A stretch of DNA of 64,000 nucleotides, from the NCBI GenBank assembly GCA_015680685.1, contig MNCI01001867.1, forward strand, positions 53,438 to 117,437, in the 5' to 3' direction. The stretch comes from Gnetum montanum (taxonomy: Eukaryota > Streptophyta > Gnetopsida > Gnetales > Gnetaceae). The notes under the pieces are model-generated. The model was not told the DNA's origin and made no database searches. It saw nothing but the letters and a program-made list of their open reading frames with translations. The stretch's first letter is position 1; every line of letters starts with the position of its first letter. Positions 34,076 through 44,800 of the stretch are shown piece after piece. The position numbers and the translations under genes were made by a program.

Positions 34076-35260
34076 AGAATACAATTCATATGTAGGTTTA
34101 TCACCTGGTTAACCAACAAGCTACAACCAATGCAACATTTTCTCAAGAAATGAGCCCACTTCAAGTAGACCACTTCGTGCCAACAAGCGTTCAACAACAT
34201 TAACCAAGAGCTAGCACAACTACCTAGAATTCACCCTCCACAAGAAGATAAGCCTTTTTACATCTACCTTGCCACTTTTAACACATTTATCACTTCTCTA
34301 CTTTGCCAAAAGTGAGATGATGGTGTAGAGGTCTCAATCTACTACCTAAGCCATGCCTTAGTAGTCCATGAAATGAGATACAATGACATGGAGAAGTATT
34401 GTCTTGCCCTAGTGTTCTCACTAAAGAAGTGAAGGCATTACCTCTTTTGTAGCTAGGTTAACATCATTTACAAGAACAACATACTTCAAGCTATAAAAAT
34501 GAATATCTGCAAAAGTAGTTGCATTGCACAATGGAAAGAAATAACAGTGGAATTTGACCTACATTATGTCATACAAGCCTCAATGAAAGGTCAAGCAATA
34601 GTCGCACAACTCACAATTTCACCAATAGATGATCAAGCTACCATAGACCCTGAGTTCCCAAATGAGCATGTTAGCAGTATTAGCCAAGTGCCTAATAACT
34701 ATAAGCCATTCCTGCATTTCAATGGAGCTTCAACATCCTAAGGGGGTAGCACCGCTCCTATTATCACATTTCCCTCTAGGGAGATTCGACCCTTAGCATA
34801 TCGTTTCACATTTTCTTGCACCAACAACATGGTGGAGTACGAAGGTCTTTTCTAAGGCATCCTTGCAACACACGACCAAGGGATCCAACACATAGTGATT
34901 CGAGGTGATTCATAATTAGTGGTCAATTAGGTAATAGAGGTTTATGCCTATAAAGCATAACATTTATAGCCATATTGCAACCTAGAAACACACTTGCTCC
35001 AACACTTTGTAGTTGCTGATGTCCAACATCTTCCCTAAAGTGAAAATGCCATTGTTGATGCACTTACAACATTAGGCCTTAGCATTGCACCTAGCATGGT
35101 CAATGCATTGTCCACCTCAATGGTGGATTGCATTGCACCTATCATGCAAACCATTGAAGATGCATCCATAGCCACAGTTAGCACCACCCATGCAAAAGAG
35201 TGGCACAATGACATCAAGACGTACCTTCTACAAGGTGAGTCTTCGTAACACTTAACTACT
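34076..35260 (+). pseudogene. RNase H (RT-linked) and second archaeal-type RNase H, copy A
   Basis: 34,230-34,480 retains the RT-linked RNase H (SIYYLSHALVVHEMRYNDMEKYCLALVF). After QWKEITVEFDLHYV and a linker comes a second RNase H: LHFNGASTS, then FTFSCTNNMVEYEGL, IRGDS and VVADVQHLP. The TNNxxEYE block and the position after a linker identify the extra RNase H of Tat/Ogre elements. The first catalytic Asp (usually FDGAS) is Asn here. Several stops. Confidence 0.7.
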
Positions 35261-35369
35261 ATTCAAAAGGATGTAGCGTGCAAATGTTCACAGCAGTAAG
35301 TCATCACAGGTGATAACACATTATGTCGTAGATCCCACGATGGCATACTACTAACATGCATAAGCAAAA

Positions 35370-36435
35370 ATAATCATTGAGCAAGTCCACGAAGGGCTAT
35401 GCAGAGGTCACATAACACCTAGGGCAATGGTAGCAAAAATCATACGACTAAGCTACTTTTGGCCTTACATGGAGAGCAATTAAATTTGGAAAGTTAAAAC
35501 ATGTGACACTTGTCAGTGGCATGACAACTTAATGCATGTGCTACCAACTAGATTGCATACAATGCAAATCATGTGGCCATTCCAACACTGGGACCTAGAC
35601 ATCATTGGATCCATAACACCTAAGTCCTCCATAAGGCATACCTTCATAATAACTACAATAGAATATTTCACCAAGTGGGTTAAAGCTATTTCCCCTAGGA
35701 GGACAACATCACAACAGGATTGCAAGTTCATGTTGGATAACATAGTGACTTGTTTCAACTTTCCCATGACCATAGTGACAAACAATGGACCGTAGTTTAG
35801 TAGCATTGAAACCAAAGCCTTTTGTGAGCACTTTGGCATCAAACACTCCTTTTCATCACCATACTACCCTCAGGCAGATGGCCAAGTGGAGGCTGCTACT
35901 AACAAGGTCATCGTCAACCTCCTCAAGAAGATGCTAAGGAATAGCAACCAACAATGGCATGAGCAACTAGTCTACACACTTTGGGCCTACCACACAACAT
36001 GTTGAAAAATAATAGGTATGATGCCTTATAGCCTCATCTATGGATTTGAAGCAGTTTTGCCACTTGAAGTACAGGTTCCATCGCTCTAGGTAATCCTCTT
36101 AAACTTCATCAATGAAAGTCAAAACAACAAGTTAAGAATTGTAAACCTTAACGCAATAGAGAAAGAGTGCATGCATACTCTTGATCGCATTGAATGTCAT
36201 CAAGAAAGGCAACAACACAAGCATCGTCACAACCAGCATCAATGCTCAATCAAAAAAGGGGACCTAGTCCTCAAGGCTATTTGCGAACTTGTGAATAAAA
36301 TCTCAGCCAACTTGGAAGGGCCTTTTTTGGTCACTAAAGCCTATTACAATAGAGCATTCAAGTTTGCTGATTAAGACAGAAATGAGTTTGCCAATCTGGT
36401 GAACCATTCACACTTGAAGTTGTACTATATCTAGC
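35370..36435 (+). pseudogene. Tat/Ogre-like integrase, copy A
   Basis: The HHCC zinc domain is QVHEGLCRGHIT ... CDTCQWHD (35,380-35,520). The DDE core begins FQHWDLDIIG. The second Asp is changed to Asn in VTNNGPQFSS (about 35,780-35,810). The Glu is present in YPQADGQVEAATN. The C-terminal part has IKKGDLVLKAI and LEGPFLVTKAYYN. One stop lies after the core. This would have inserted the DNA copy. The Asp-to-Asn change alone would abolish activity. Confidence 0.85.
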
Positions 36436-36469
36436 ATGCAACATCACATGTCAATGAAGCAAGATAAGC

Positions 36470-36830
36470 ATTTTTCTGCTATGATGTTAAACTGGCATAG
36501 CTCATCCACTATGACATTAAACTAGCATAAAGGTCTGCTATGACTATAAATTAGCATAGGTCATCCTTGGGTCATGACGTTAAATTGGCACAATGCTTCT
36601 ACTAAGACTATAAACTGGTAGTCCACCATGACTTTAAACTAGTAGTCTACCATGACTCTAAAGTGGCACAACACATCCACTAAGATGTTAAACTAGTAGA
36701 GAGCAGTTTGCTAGGACTGTAAACTAGCATAACATGGTCTATCATGACCTTAAACTGGGCCCAACAGTTCATTAGGACCTTAAACTAGTAAAGCCATGGT
36801 TTACCAAGACCTTAAATTAGGTTTGTGGTT
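36470..36830 (+). repeat. Degenerate ~35-45-bp repeats in the 3' untranslated part of A
   Basis: CTATGACNTTAAACTAGCAT-like units recur about ten times (GCTATGATGTTAAACTGGCA, CCATGACTTTAAACTAGTA, ATCATGACCTTAAACTGG). The core TTAAACTAGC is shared with the repeats in the protease-pol spacer. Confidence 0.65.
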
Positions 36831-37533
36831 AGTTGTTAATAACTTTTTTCATCCTTCTGCAAGCAAGCATACTACAATGCTCCTTCTACACTAAGTGAGT
36901 GAGCACACTATAGCTCTAGAATAAAGCACTTGCAATCTATGCAACCTGTGTTACTGATGTGGCCTTCTACATTCTATCATCTGCAATCTATTTACATTTA
37001 TGTCTTGTGTGGTTTTCTTGTATTCTCAGAGCTGTGTTTGCAAGACAAATCCCTAGGCAGTCGTGTAAAGGTGCATCTCATCATAGCAACAAGTCATCAC
37101 ATCACTCAAATGTGCATGATTGGGCTAGCTAAACCTCTCAAGAGTGCATATCCCCATTATCCCATTATAGCCAACTCACATCTACTCCTATATCTCGATA
37201 CCATTTTATTCCCCACATAGCACATATTGCAAATCTTTTTGACACACATGTGATGTGACTACATGGCACCCTCTTCAAGTCAAGCTTCAAAGTCCAAGGT
37301 GGACATAACATAAGTTGTCATAAGTTGTCCTATGGGGAGCCTCTATCGACCAACCAAAGTCCAGGTGGATGTAACATAAGTCATCTTGGGGAGAAAACAC
37401 CTGTCGTATAGATGTGATGAAGTTTTGCCAATAACAAAGTAAAGCCCATCTAATGACATGTAACTCACTTGATGGGAAGCACTTCATAGCACACATTTAG
37501 TAATGTCTAGTTCCCAAAGAAGGTTCACCTCAC
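36831..37533 (+). other. 3' untranslated stretch of A before the polypurine tract
   Basis: No coding signal. At 37,297-37,400 a ~70-bp unit (AGTCCA-GGTGGA-GTAACATAAGTTGTC) is present twice. Confidence 0.4.
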
Positions 37534-37561
37534 AAAAAAAAAAGTTTTGGGGGGGGGGGGG
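37534..37561 (+). other. Polypurine tract of A
   Basis: A run of ten A, GTTTT, then about thirteen G directly before the LTR start TGGCAAAAAGC. It is the expected plus-strand primer and fixes the left end of the 3' LTR. Confidence 0.85.
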
Positions 37562-39628
37562 TGGCAAAAAGCATGTCACCAAGCAATCTAGTAGCAAAGT
37601 AGTTTCGTAGCTGGCCCAGCCTTGAACCTATACCTTGACTCTCTTACAAGCACTTTGATGAGAGGTCAACATTTTTAAAGGCAAGCCACTCTAGTGTCAT
37701 GGTCACCATTAGCCATGATGTTCTCACATCATAATATCCCATTTATACCTTATCCTCCCTTTTATTCCTAGCACATCACCTGCACCTTTTACTCCCACTT
37801 CTCACCTACCATCTAGCATACCACTATCCACAACACTCTTAAGCATGGTGCAGCAACATCTAATCATGCATTGAGCAGCGATGTTGGTGCCAAGTCTGCT
37901 GTGGTGTTTTGCTATTCTTTGTCAATGTCTCTTAGGTCACTCCTCTAGACATCAACAAAGAGGGGCCAATGAAACACCACCAAATTTGGACTACGACATC
38001 TTAGTTGCAAATTTTGGAAAAAAGTGGGAACTACGCTCAACCCCTTTGTAAAGCGTAGAGAGCATAGTCTCCCAGAGCATAGTTAGTTGGAGGGCACAAT
38101 CTTGAAATTTTACCTAAGTGTTGAGACTACGCTCTCCCCCAAGCATATCATTCCAGATTTTGTTAAGTGTCAAGACTATGCTTGAACCCAATTGAGAGCA
38201 TAATTAGCCTTTTGTGAAGAGTGTAGTAAGCAAAAGGCCAGTTTTCACAAATTTTGCTAAGTGTCAAGACAACGGTCGACCCTAGTTGAGAGCGTAGTTA
38301 GCAGAAGGCTAGTTTTGGAAAATTTTGCTAAGTGTCCAAACTACGCTCAACCCCAATTGAGAGCATAGTCAACCTCTCATGGAGAGTGTAGTATGTAAAA
38401 AATCCATTTTCTTCATAGATTTCACTGGCAATGAGACTACACTCTCCCCCAACCCAAAGCGTAGTCACCTTTTAAAAGAGCATAGTCAACAGGGATAGTC
38501 TCCAACAGCCTTCATAGTGCAGCAACAACACTCAACTTAGCTCTACAATGTAATCAACTCACATTCAACAAGCGTAGTTCCCTTTTTGTATCTCCTTTTG
38601 CCCCAAAATTGTAATTACGCTTAACCCCACGCAAGAGCATGGAGAGCATAGTCCTATAGAGCATAGTCTTTGAGTGTCATTTTTTAGGTGCCTCATGATC
38701 CTCTCGATGCACACACATGTGATTGGCAGTGTAGTCACAATCTCATAATCTCACAGAGTCTAGCAAAGCACAACAAAGTGCAACATCATTAGCCCCATTG
38801 GTACACTGCATGAATAGTAACTATGCTGAGCATAGTCCCAACCATCCCATCTACCATGTGGTAGCCATCCCGCATTTCCCGCTAACCCTAACCCTATAAA
38901 TACCTATATCTTCGATGCAATAAGGGTTGGACCTCACATATAATCAACAGCATATTGGTGAACCAAAAAGAGGCGAAGTTGTAGACCACTACAAATCCCC
39001 CTAGCCTAGCAAAACATCATGCCCAGTGGTACACCGCGGCAACCAACCCAGTAGATGTAGATACCTCGATAGGACATTAGTCTTTGTGGCTAGACATCCT
39101 AGGGATTGTGATTATGCTATCCACCTACACCTATTGTATACCATGTACCCTCTAAACCCCTCTTGGTGTTAACTATGCTCAACCCCATTTGGGGTGACAC
39201 TTCGCTTCATTCTCTTCATTTCTTTGCATTTTCCACACTTTATTTGCATTTTTTTTTTTGCTATTTTTACTATGTAGACACACTTGAACTATGCTCAGGC
39301 GGTGGTCTCTACACGTTGACACTGCCCACCTCGCTAAAACCCTTAACTACACTCACCCCCCTCTGGCACTTGCAACTATGCTCTACCCCACTGACACTGC
39401 AATACTACAAGTATTGTAAACACACCCGCACCCCTTAGCACTGCCTCACATTAGCACTACAACTAACCATGTTGCACCCCCTGTTGCATCTGGTAAGTTT
39501 CAATTTGATTAGCTAGACCATTTAAGGCATCCTGTCTCCCCCTTTAGTAGGCCCTCGCATGGATTCGAGGTTAGGTTATGTGCCCGTAGACCTCGGTGTT
39601 CCAGCTGCCAACATTTTTAGTCATTACA
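37562..39628 (+). repeat. 3' LTR of element A
   Basis: 2,067 bases from TGGCAAAAAG to AGTCATTACA. Its second half pairs with 25,159-26,500, and its complement with 21,936-23,796. It contains several copies of GAGAGCATAGTC and its complement at 38,030-38,700. CTATAAATACC at 38,895-38,905 is TATA-like and is preserved at 25,778-25,788, so it is the probable LTR promoter. Confidence 0.85.
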
Positions 39629-39639
39629 CTAGGGATGTA

Positions 39640-41215
39640 CCTATGTTTCAATTCTTTTGGGTTCTAACACCCCTCTCATCCCCACACAACCTTGTCCCAC
39701 CTCCACCTCCATCCTTCCCCTCACCCCCACTAAGGTTTCTTTTGCAAATGTTATAGATCCTGCTAAGGTTTTTTTTACATATGTTGCAAATCCTATGATG
39801 ACTTCTTCTACTAACATTTCAAGAGTTAGCCCATCCCTTTCTTTTACTAATGTTCAACAAAATGTATCTTCAAGGAAAGTTCCAATGAAATTAGTTTCTA
39901 AAAATTTTTCAATGACTAAGCATAAACAAACATATGTTTCTCAGGTTTCGTACAATCCAATTGTTGATTCATATGATTTTCAAATGATTCCTCATAATAA
40001 AAAACATCAAGGAAATCTATCTATTAGAGACTACATACCAAATCTTCATAATAAACAATATGTTTAATATATTTTAACTACTAATAATTTGTTTACAGCT
40101 ATTGATCAAGATATGAAGATAATATTTTTTTTGTTTTTGATATTGTTGATTCTATTAACAGGGTGGGAGCTTCCTCCCCCTCCACCTAATGTTAATATTT
40201 TCATGGAATGTTTAATTTCCTATCCTAGAGGGAAGGTTGTTCAAGATTGGTTGTAAGGATAAAAACCTAAAAAGACATCCCCAAAATAGGTAGGCCTTTT
40301 CTTTTTATTGATTTGGACTTTCTCCTCTTCGTAGTACTCCTTTGCTTTTGTACTTTGGATTTTTATTTTTAATATATATATATATTTTGGGGTGTGACAC
40401 CCAAAAAACAATTATTTTTTATATGGGTGTATACTATGGGGTCTTGGACTTGCTAGCAAATATTAAAACAAAATACAAGAAGTTTAAAAGCATTTTTTGG
40501 TAGAAGAATTTTGGATTAAAAGGCAAGTATAATATAATTTGTTGCTTCTTGAAGTAGATATGATACCCTTAGAGATAGAAGCTTTTTGTCAATTTGTAGC
40601 ATATATTCATAGTGTCTCTTGAAGCACAACAACTAATTTTTCAAATAAAATATTAGTTGTTATATAACATAGAGATTGATTCCATGAGGGATAGAGACTC
40701 CAAAAATAAAACATTAAAATGGTTGTTTTACATTTTGATATAAGGCAGCTCCATAAGAGTATTAGAAACAAGGCACTTTTGCACATATGAGATAACTCAA
40801 CACGATAGAAACAAATTTACCTAGATGACATTAGAGGAGACATTTGTTCTTATATCCTATCGCTTACAATGTCAAATTAGGTGAGTAAGATTGGGCTCCC
40901 ATTATTTTAGAATTGAAGCAAATGGGTCCATACTCCAAGAGAAGAGAGAACCTATGATTTATGTAATCAAAGAGCCATTGAAGATGAAAATGACATATTC
41001 CTGCAAAGTTCGTGCAAATGGAAAATTATAAGTAATAGTTTAATTCAACTTTTTGAAATAGTACCAAGGAAACTAGGTAACTTTATTGATGAAGTGTTTG
41101 CTATACATTCTATGTATCTTTCTTTTGTCCAATAAATTTTAAGTGGTGTAAAAAAACAAAATATTTTAGTTTCAGTTTAAAAAAAAAGATTAAAAAAAAA
41201 AAAAAACAACAACAA
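39640..41215 (+). mobile_element. Decayed LINE-like non-LTR retrotransposon fragment
   Basis: An open frame (39,657-40,067) Ser/Thr/Asn-rich with SFANV-like repeats could be an ORF1 N-terminus. At 40,880-41,140 broken frames give LGSHYFRIEANG and then RTYDLCNQRAIEDENDIFLQ, which resembles the Cys/His C-terminal region of LINE reverse transcriptases (C-x2-C...ED-x2-H). An A-rich tail (41,160-41,210) follows. The EN and RT core domains are missing, so the copy is internally deleted. The assignment is tentative. Confidence 0.4.
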
Positions 41216-41350
41216 CAAGAGAGGTGGGTAGGAACAATGAGGTATTATCCTAGTGTTAAGACTCTTGATTTGGAAGCTTTAAGTCATGGGTTCGATTTTA
41301 GCAAACAATGTTGAGTTATAAAGTTCTATGTGGACTATATATGTTATGGT
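41216..41350 (+). mobile_element. tRNA-like SINE remnant
   Basis: CTAGTGTTAAGACTC (box A-like) and, about 35 bases on, GGTTCGATTTT (box B-like, consensus GGTTCGANTCC) resemble a Pol III internal promoter as in plant SINEs. It lies right after the A-rich tail of the LINE-like fragment. No flanking duplication was recognised. Confidence 0.35.
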
Positions 41351-41896
41351 GTATCTATGTTTCAATTATTTTGAGTTCCAACCGAGGTGGGGATGGGAGG
41401 GGGAGTGTTGGACCCAAAATAAATAAATAATAATTTTTAAAAAATTCAAACCATATTAGATCAACAATATAGAAGAGAGAGTTTAAAGAAAAAGATCAAT
41501 AGTCCTAAAGATACATTCTTAGTTTTTCATTTTTACAACCAATCTTCATATAGAGTAGAAAAAGGACTAGTCTTTCCTTAAGTTAGAAATAACTTCTTAC
41601 TAAAGAGTTTACTGTAAAAAGAAGAACACTTTTAAAAATATAAGAAAATATCAATTAAAAAAAGTAAAAAACATAAAACCAGAAATAAAGCCTTCCCCAA
41701 CTTGAACCATCGTCAACTTGAACCTCCAAAACAAAACAAGGGAAAAAACTGGAGGATCAAAATTGACAAAGCAAGATGAAAGCAAGGCTTCCCTAAAAAC
41801 TTAACGATACAAAAACACAAATCGCAAAAACTCTCCAAAATCCCACTTGAGAGAGGAGTTTCCGGGGGTGTACAAGGAGGTCTAACTTGCGCAGAA
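41351..41896 (+). promoter_or_regulatory. Upstream region of the helicase gene
   Basis: AT-rich to 41,830, then rising CpG and GC towards the ATG. It begins with a copy of the phrase TATGTTTCAATTATTTTGAG, also near 39,640, and TGTTGGACCCAAAATAA (41,407). No clear TATA box next to the gene. The promoter is presumably in the last 200 bases, but no element can be named. Confidence 0.35.
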
Positions 41897-44800
41897 ATGG
41901 CAGAACGCGAGAAGCAGAAGAAAGGCCTAACGAGCACGCCATTCTCAGAGCTTAAACCGGAGCTGTCAGAGCAGACGCTGCAAGTCCTGCAGCATCAGGG
42001 CTTCCACTACTGCACTCCTGTTCAGGCGGCCACCATTCCTCTGCTGTGCTCCCACAAAGATGTTGCCGTGGACGCCGCCACAGGCTCTGGCAAAACGCTT
42101 GCTTTCCTGGTTCCTGTGCTTGAAATCCTCAGGCGTATGCCTCAGTTCCCAAAACCCTACCAAGTTGCAGCCATGGTGCTTTCTCCTACCAGAGAGCTTG
42201 CCTCACAGATATACCATGTTGCAGAGCCCTTCGTTTCCAGCCTTCCTGGCTTCACTTCCATGTTGCTCGTCGGTGGCACTGATGTTGCAGCGGATCTCAA
42301 AAAAATCACCCAACAGGGCGCTAATTTGCTCGTGGGTACCCCTGGTCGCATTCATGATATCATGGGTCGCTTGGATTTTCTGGATTTTCGGTCCCTTGAG
42401 GTAAGAATTTTCGTGGGTTTAATCCAGAATGCATGTTTTGCTGAATTCCCGTATCATGTTTATGAATTTATGGTTTTACTCGTTATCATGTTCAGTGTGA
42501 GATTTCTTTTGCTGTTGAAAGTTTGGGATTAGTGTTTGTGTAGAATTTCATGTAGTGGTGATCCATGGGTTGTTTTGTTTGAGTGCAGGTTCTGATTCTA
42601 GACGAGGCAGATAGGCTTTTGGACATGGGTTTTCAGAACCAGATAACATCCATTATAAATTTGTTACCGAAGCAGCGTAGGACTGGGCTGTTCTCTGCTA
42701 CTCAAACTGAGGCTGTGGAAGAACTTTCAAGGGCGGGGCTCAGGAATCCAAGGAGGGTTGAAGTGAAGACGGAGGTGAAATGCAAGGCTCCGACAGAAGT
42801 AGAAACAGAGGCGCAGATACCTGTGGCTGGTTGTAAGACACCTGCTGGGCTTTGCATAGAGGTATGGTTTTGTTACAAACTCATGAATATGGGGAAAAAT
42901 TCTTTATATATGCTGTTGCCTTTTTTTTTTTTTGCCAAATTAAAAAGAGAATGGCAGATAAACAAAGAGGTGAAACAGACAAGAAAGTTGAAAGAAAATC
43001 ATCATACCTTACAGGGATAAACTTTGAAAGCGTCTTCCTTTTTTACTTTATTGAAGTGCAAATTTCTGGTTTCGCTTTCGGGTGAAGTTGAAACTTTTTG
43101 GTTTCAGAGCGAAGGAGGAATTTTTTTTTCAATTTTTACATTTAAATATATTGTTATATTTTATAAAAGTAACACCTTAAAGAAACAAAAACAAAAGAAA
43201 AGACAAGTCTGACAGAGTTTCGTGTAATACGCATGTATTTTATAGTATCAACAAGAGATTTAAATGAATTTGCATTTAAAATACTTAATTGTCTGATCTA
43301 TGGACCCGACGAATACAACTAACAATTGGCATCGTAAAATTGTGCGGAAAAACTCAGAACATTGTAAGGTGAATGTGGCATATTACCAAAATTCTTCTTT
43401 CAATGGATTTAAAAATTACTTTTTGTGTTAGTCAAATTCAGTTAGTAGCAGCTTGTGGTTTAGGTTTATGTCAGGTTCACAAATAACTTTCACTTTATTG
43501 GCTTCCATAGAACTAGTTTCCTAATAAACACCAATGACCAAAGGGGATACACTGATAAATCTTAGGCCAGCATAAGAAACATATTAACTTTATTAAGAAG
43601 GTTTTTTTAACATCCAGTAAAACTTTAAATGGCGTAAAATGCAATATAAACTTTTTCCACACAATAACGTAAATTGTAGTCTCTTCAAATTAAGAGAAGA
43701 AAATAAAAATTGCATCGGATAATCAACTGCAATCACACCAAGCTCTATCAAGTTTAAGCAACAAGTCCAAACACAAATGGAGGGGGGCAGTTTTAATATT
43801 CTGCAGCCTACAGTATTCACTATGTATTTTTGAAACAAGGCTTGAATTCCAAAACTTAAATTCTAGAGATGATGGAGTGGTGAAGCTTGTGAAGCCATTT
43901 AATCATGTACTACTTTCAGCTACTATGCACAGGTTGCAACAAACTGGAGACATCCACATTGCCTTTAGCCACCAACTACGCCAACTTTCATTTACTATAT
44001 CAAAACAATGGTTAAGTATTTACAAATGTCAAAATCTAAGCCTACCTGTATGGTCCACTCTCTTCACCATAATTTTATTCTTTACCTAGTACAAATGGTA
44101 GCCTTCCAAATATAAATAAGGGGGATCTACTTTATTGTTGACTAGCAACTTTTAAAGTTTCCCTTAATTTGAGGAGTGATTTTCAATTACCGTTTGTGAT
44201 GATGGTTTTAGGCTTCATGAATGGCTATGAAGCCAAAATATCTAAGCCAACGGTACAACAATACAATAGTGATGATAACAGTGTCCCATCCTTTAAAACT
44301 AGTATAAACAACTAATGCTCCTGCCACCAGGTTGCTCATACAAGACAGTAAATACAAAACCAAAAGTTACTCATTTGGAGGATAAAACACCAAAAAAATC
44401 AGCACTCTTCAATTGCTGATGGTGCATATAAAGATCCCCTTTGCATACAGGAACATCCTGTGACTAAGCTGGACACCCAAGTGAAATTGGGGAGGTCCTT
44501 CATGGGTTCTACCGAAGTATTGTGCTGACCATATGTCTTAGGGATACATATCATCTAGTTTTTCTTGTAACATCTCCTCAATATTGTGGGTTTGTAACTC
44601 TATACTGGTTTGGGAGATGAAAGGATGGGCATGCTAGTGTCTGCATTGTACTCAGGAAGGCAATCATAGGAATTGTAGTCAGTTTGATTTGGCTATGAAA
44701 TGATTTAAGCTACCAGAAGAAAGAATCTCTGGAACTTTGACACTTTTATTTTGTCAACACTAAAAAGAATAAGTTCAGGAGATCACAATTTACCAATGTT

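Larger units (their letters stand above)
25159..39628 (+). mobile_element. Tat/Ogre-like retrotransposon A
   Basis: In plus-strand order: truncated 5' LTR (25,159-26,500), primer site, leader, gag, protease, a 2.2-kb spacer, RT, RNase H, a second RNase H, integrase, a repeat-rich 3' untranslated part, a long polypurine tract and the 3' LTR (37,562-39,628). The second, archaeal-type RNase H after the RT-linked one is characteristic of the Tat/Ogre lineage. All genes contain stops. The 5' LTR lacks its first part, so no target duplication can be scored. Confidence 0.85.

Noticed and set aside
37534-37561. Poly-A/poly-G run as telomere-like or artefact
   Set aside because: Its position directly before the LTR start and purine content match a polypurine tract.
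5105-39628. A and B as two arms of one large inverted duplication
   Set aside because: They differ widely in sequence and in LTR repeat number and are separated by foreign DNA, so two independent insertions are simpler.
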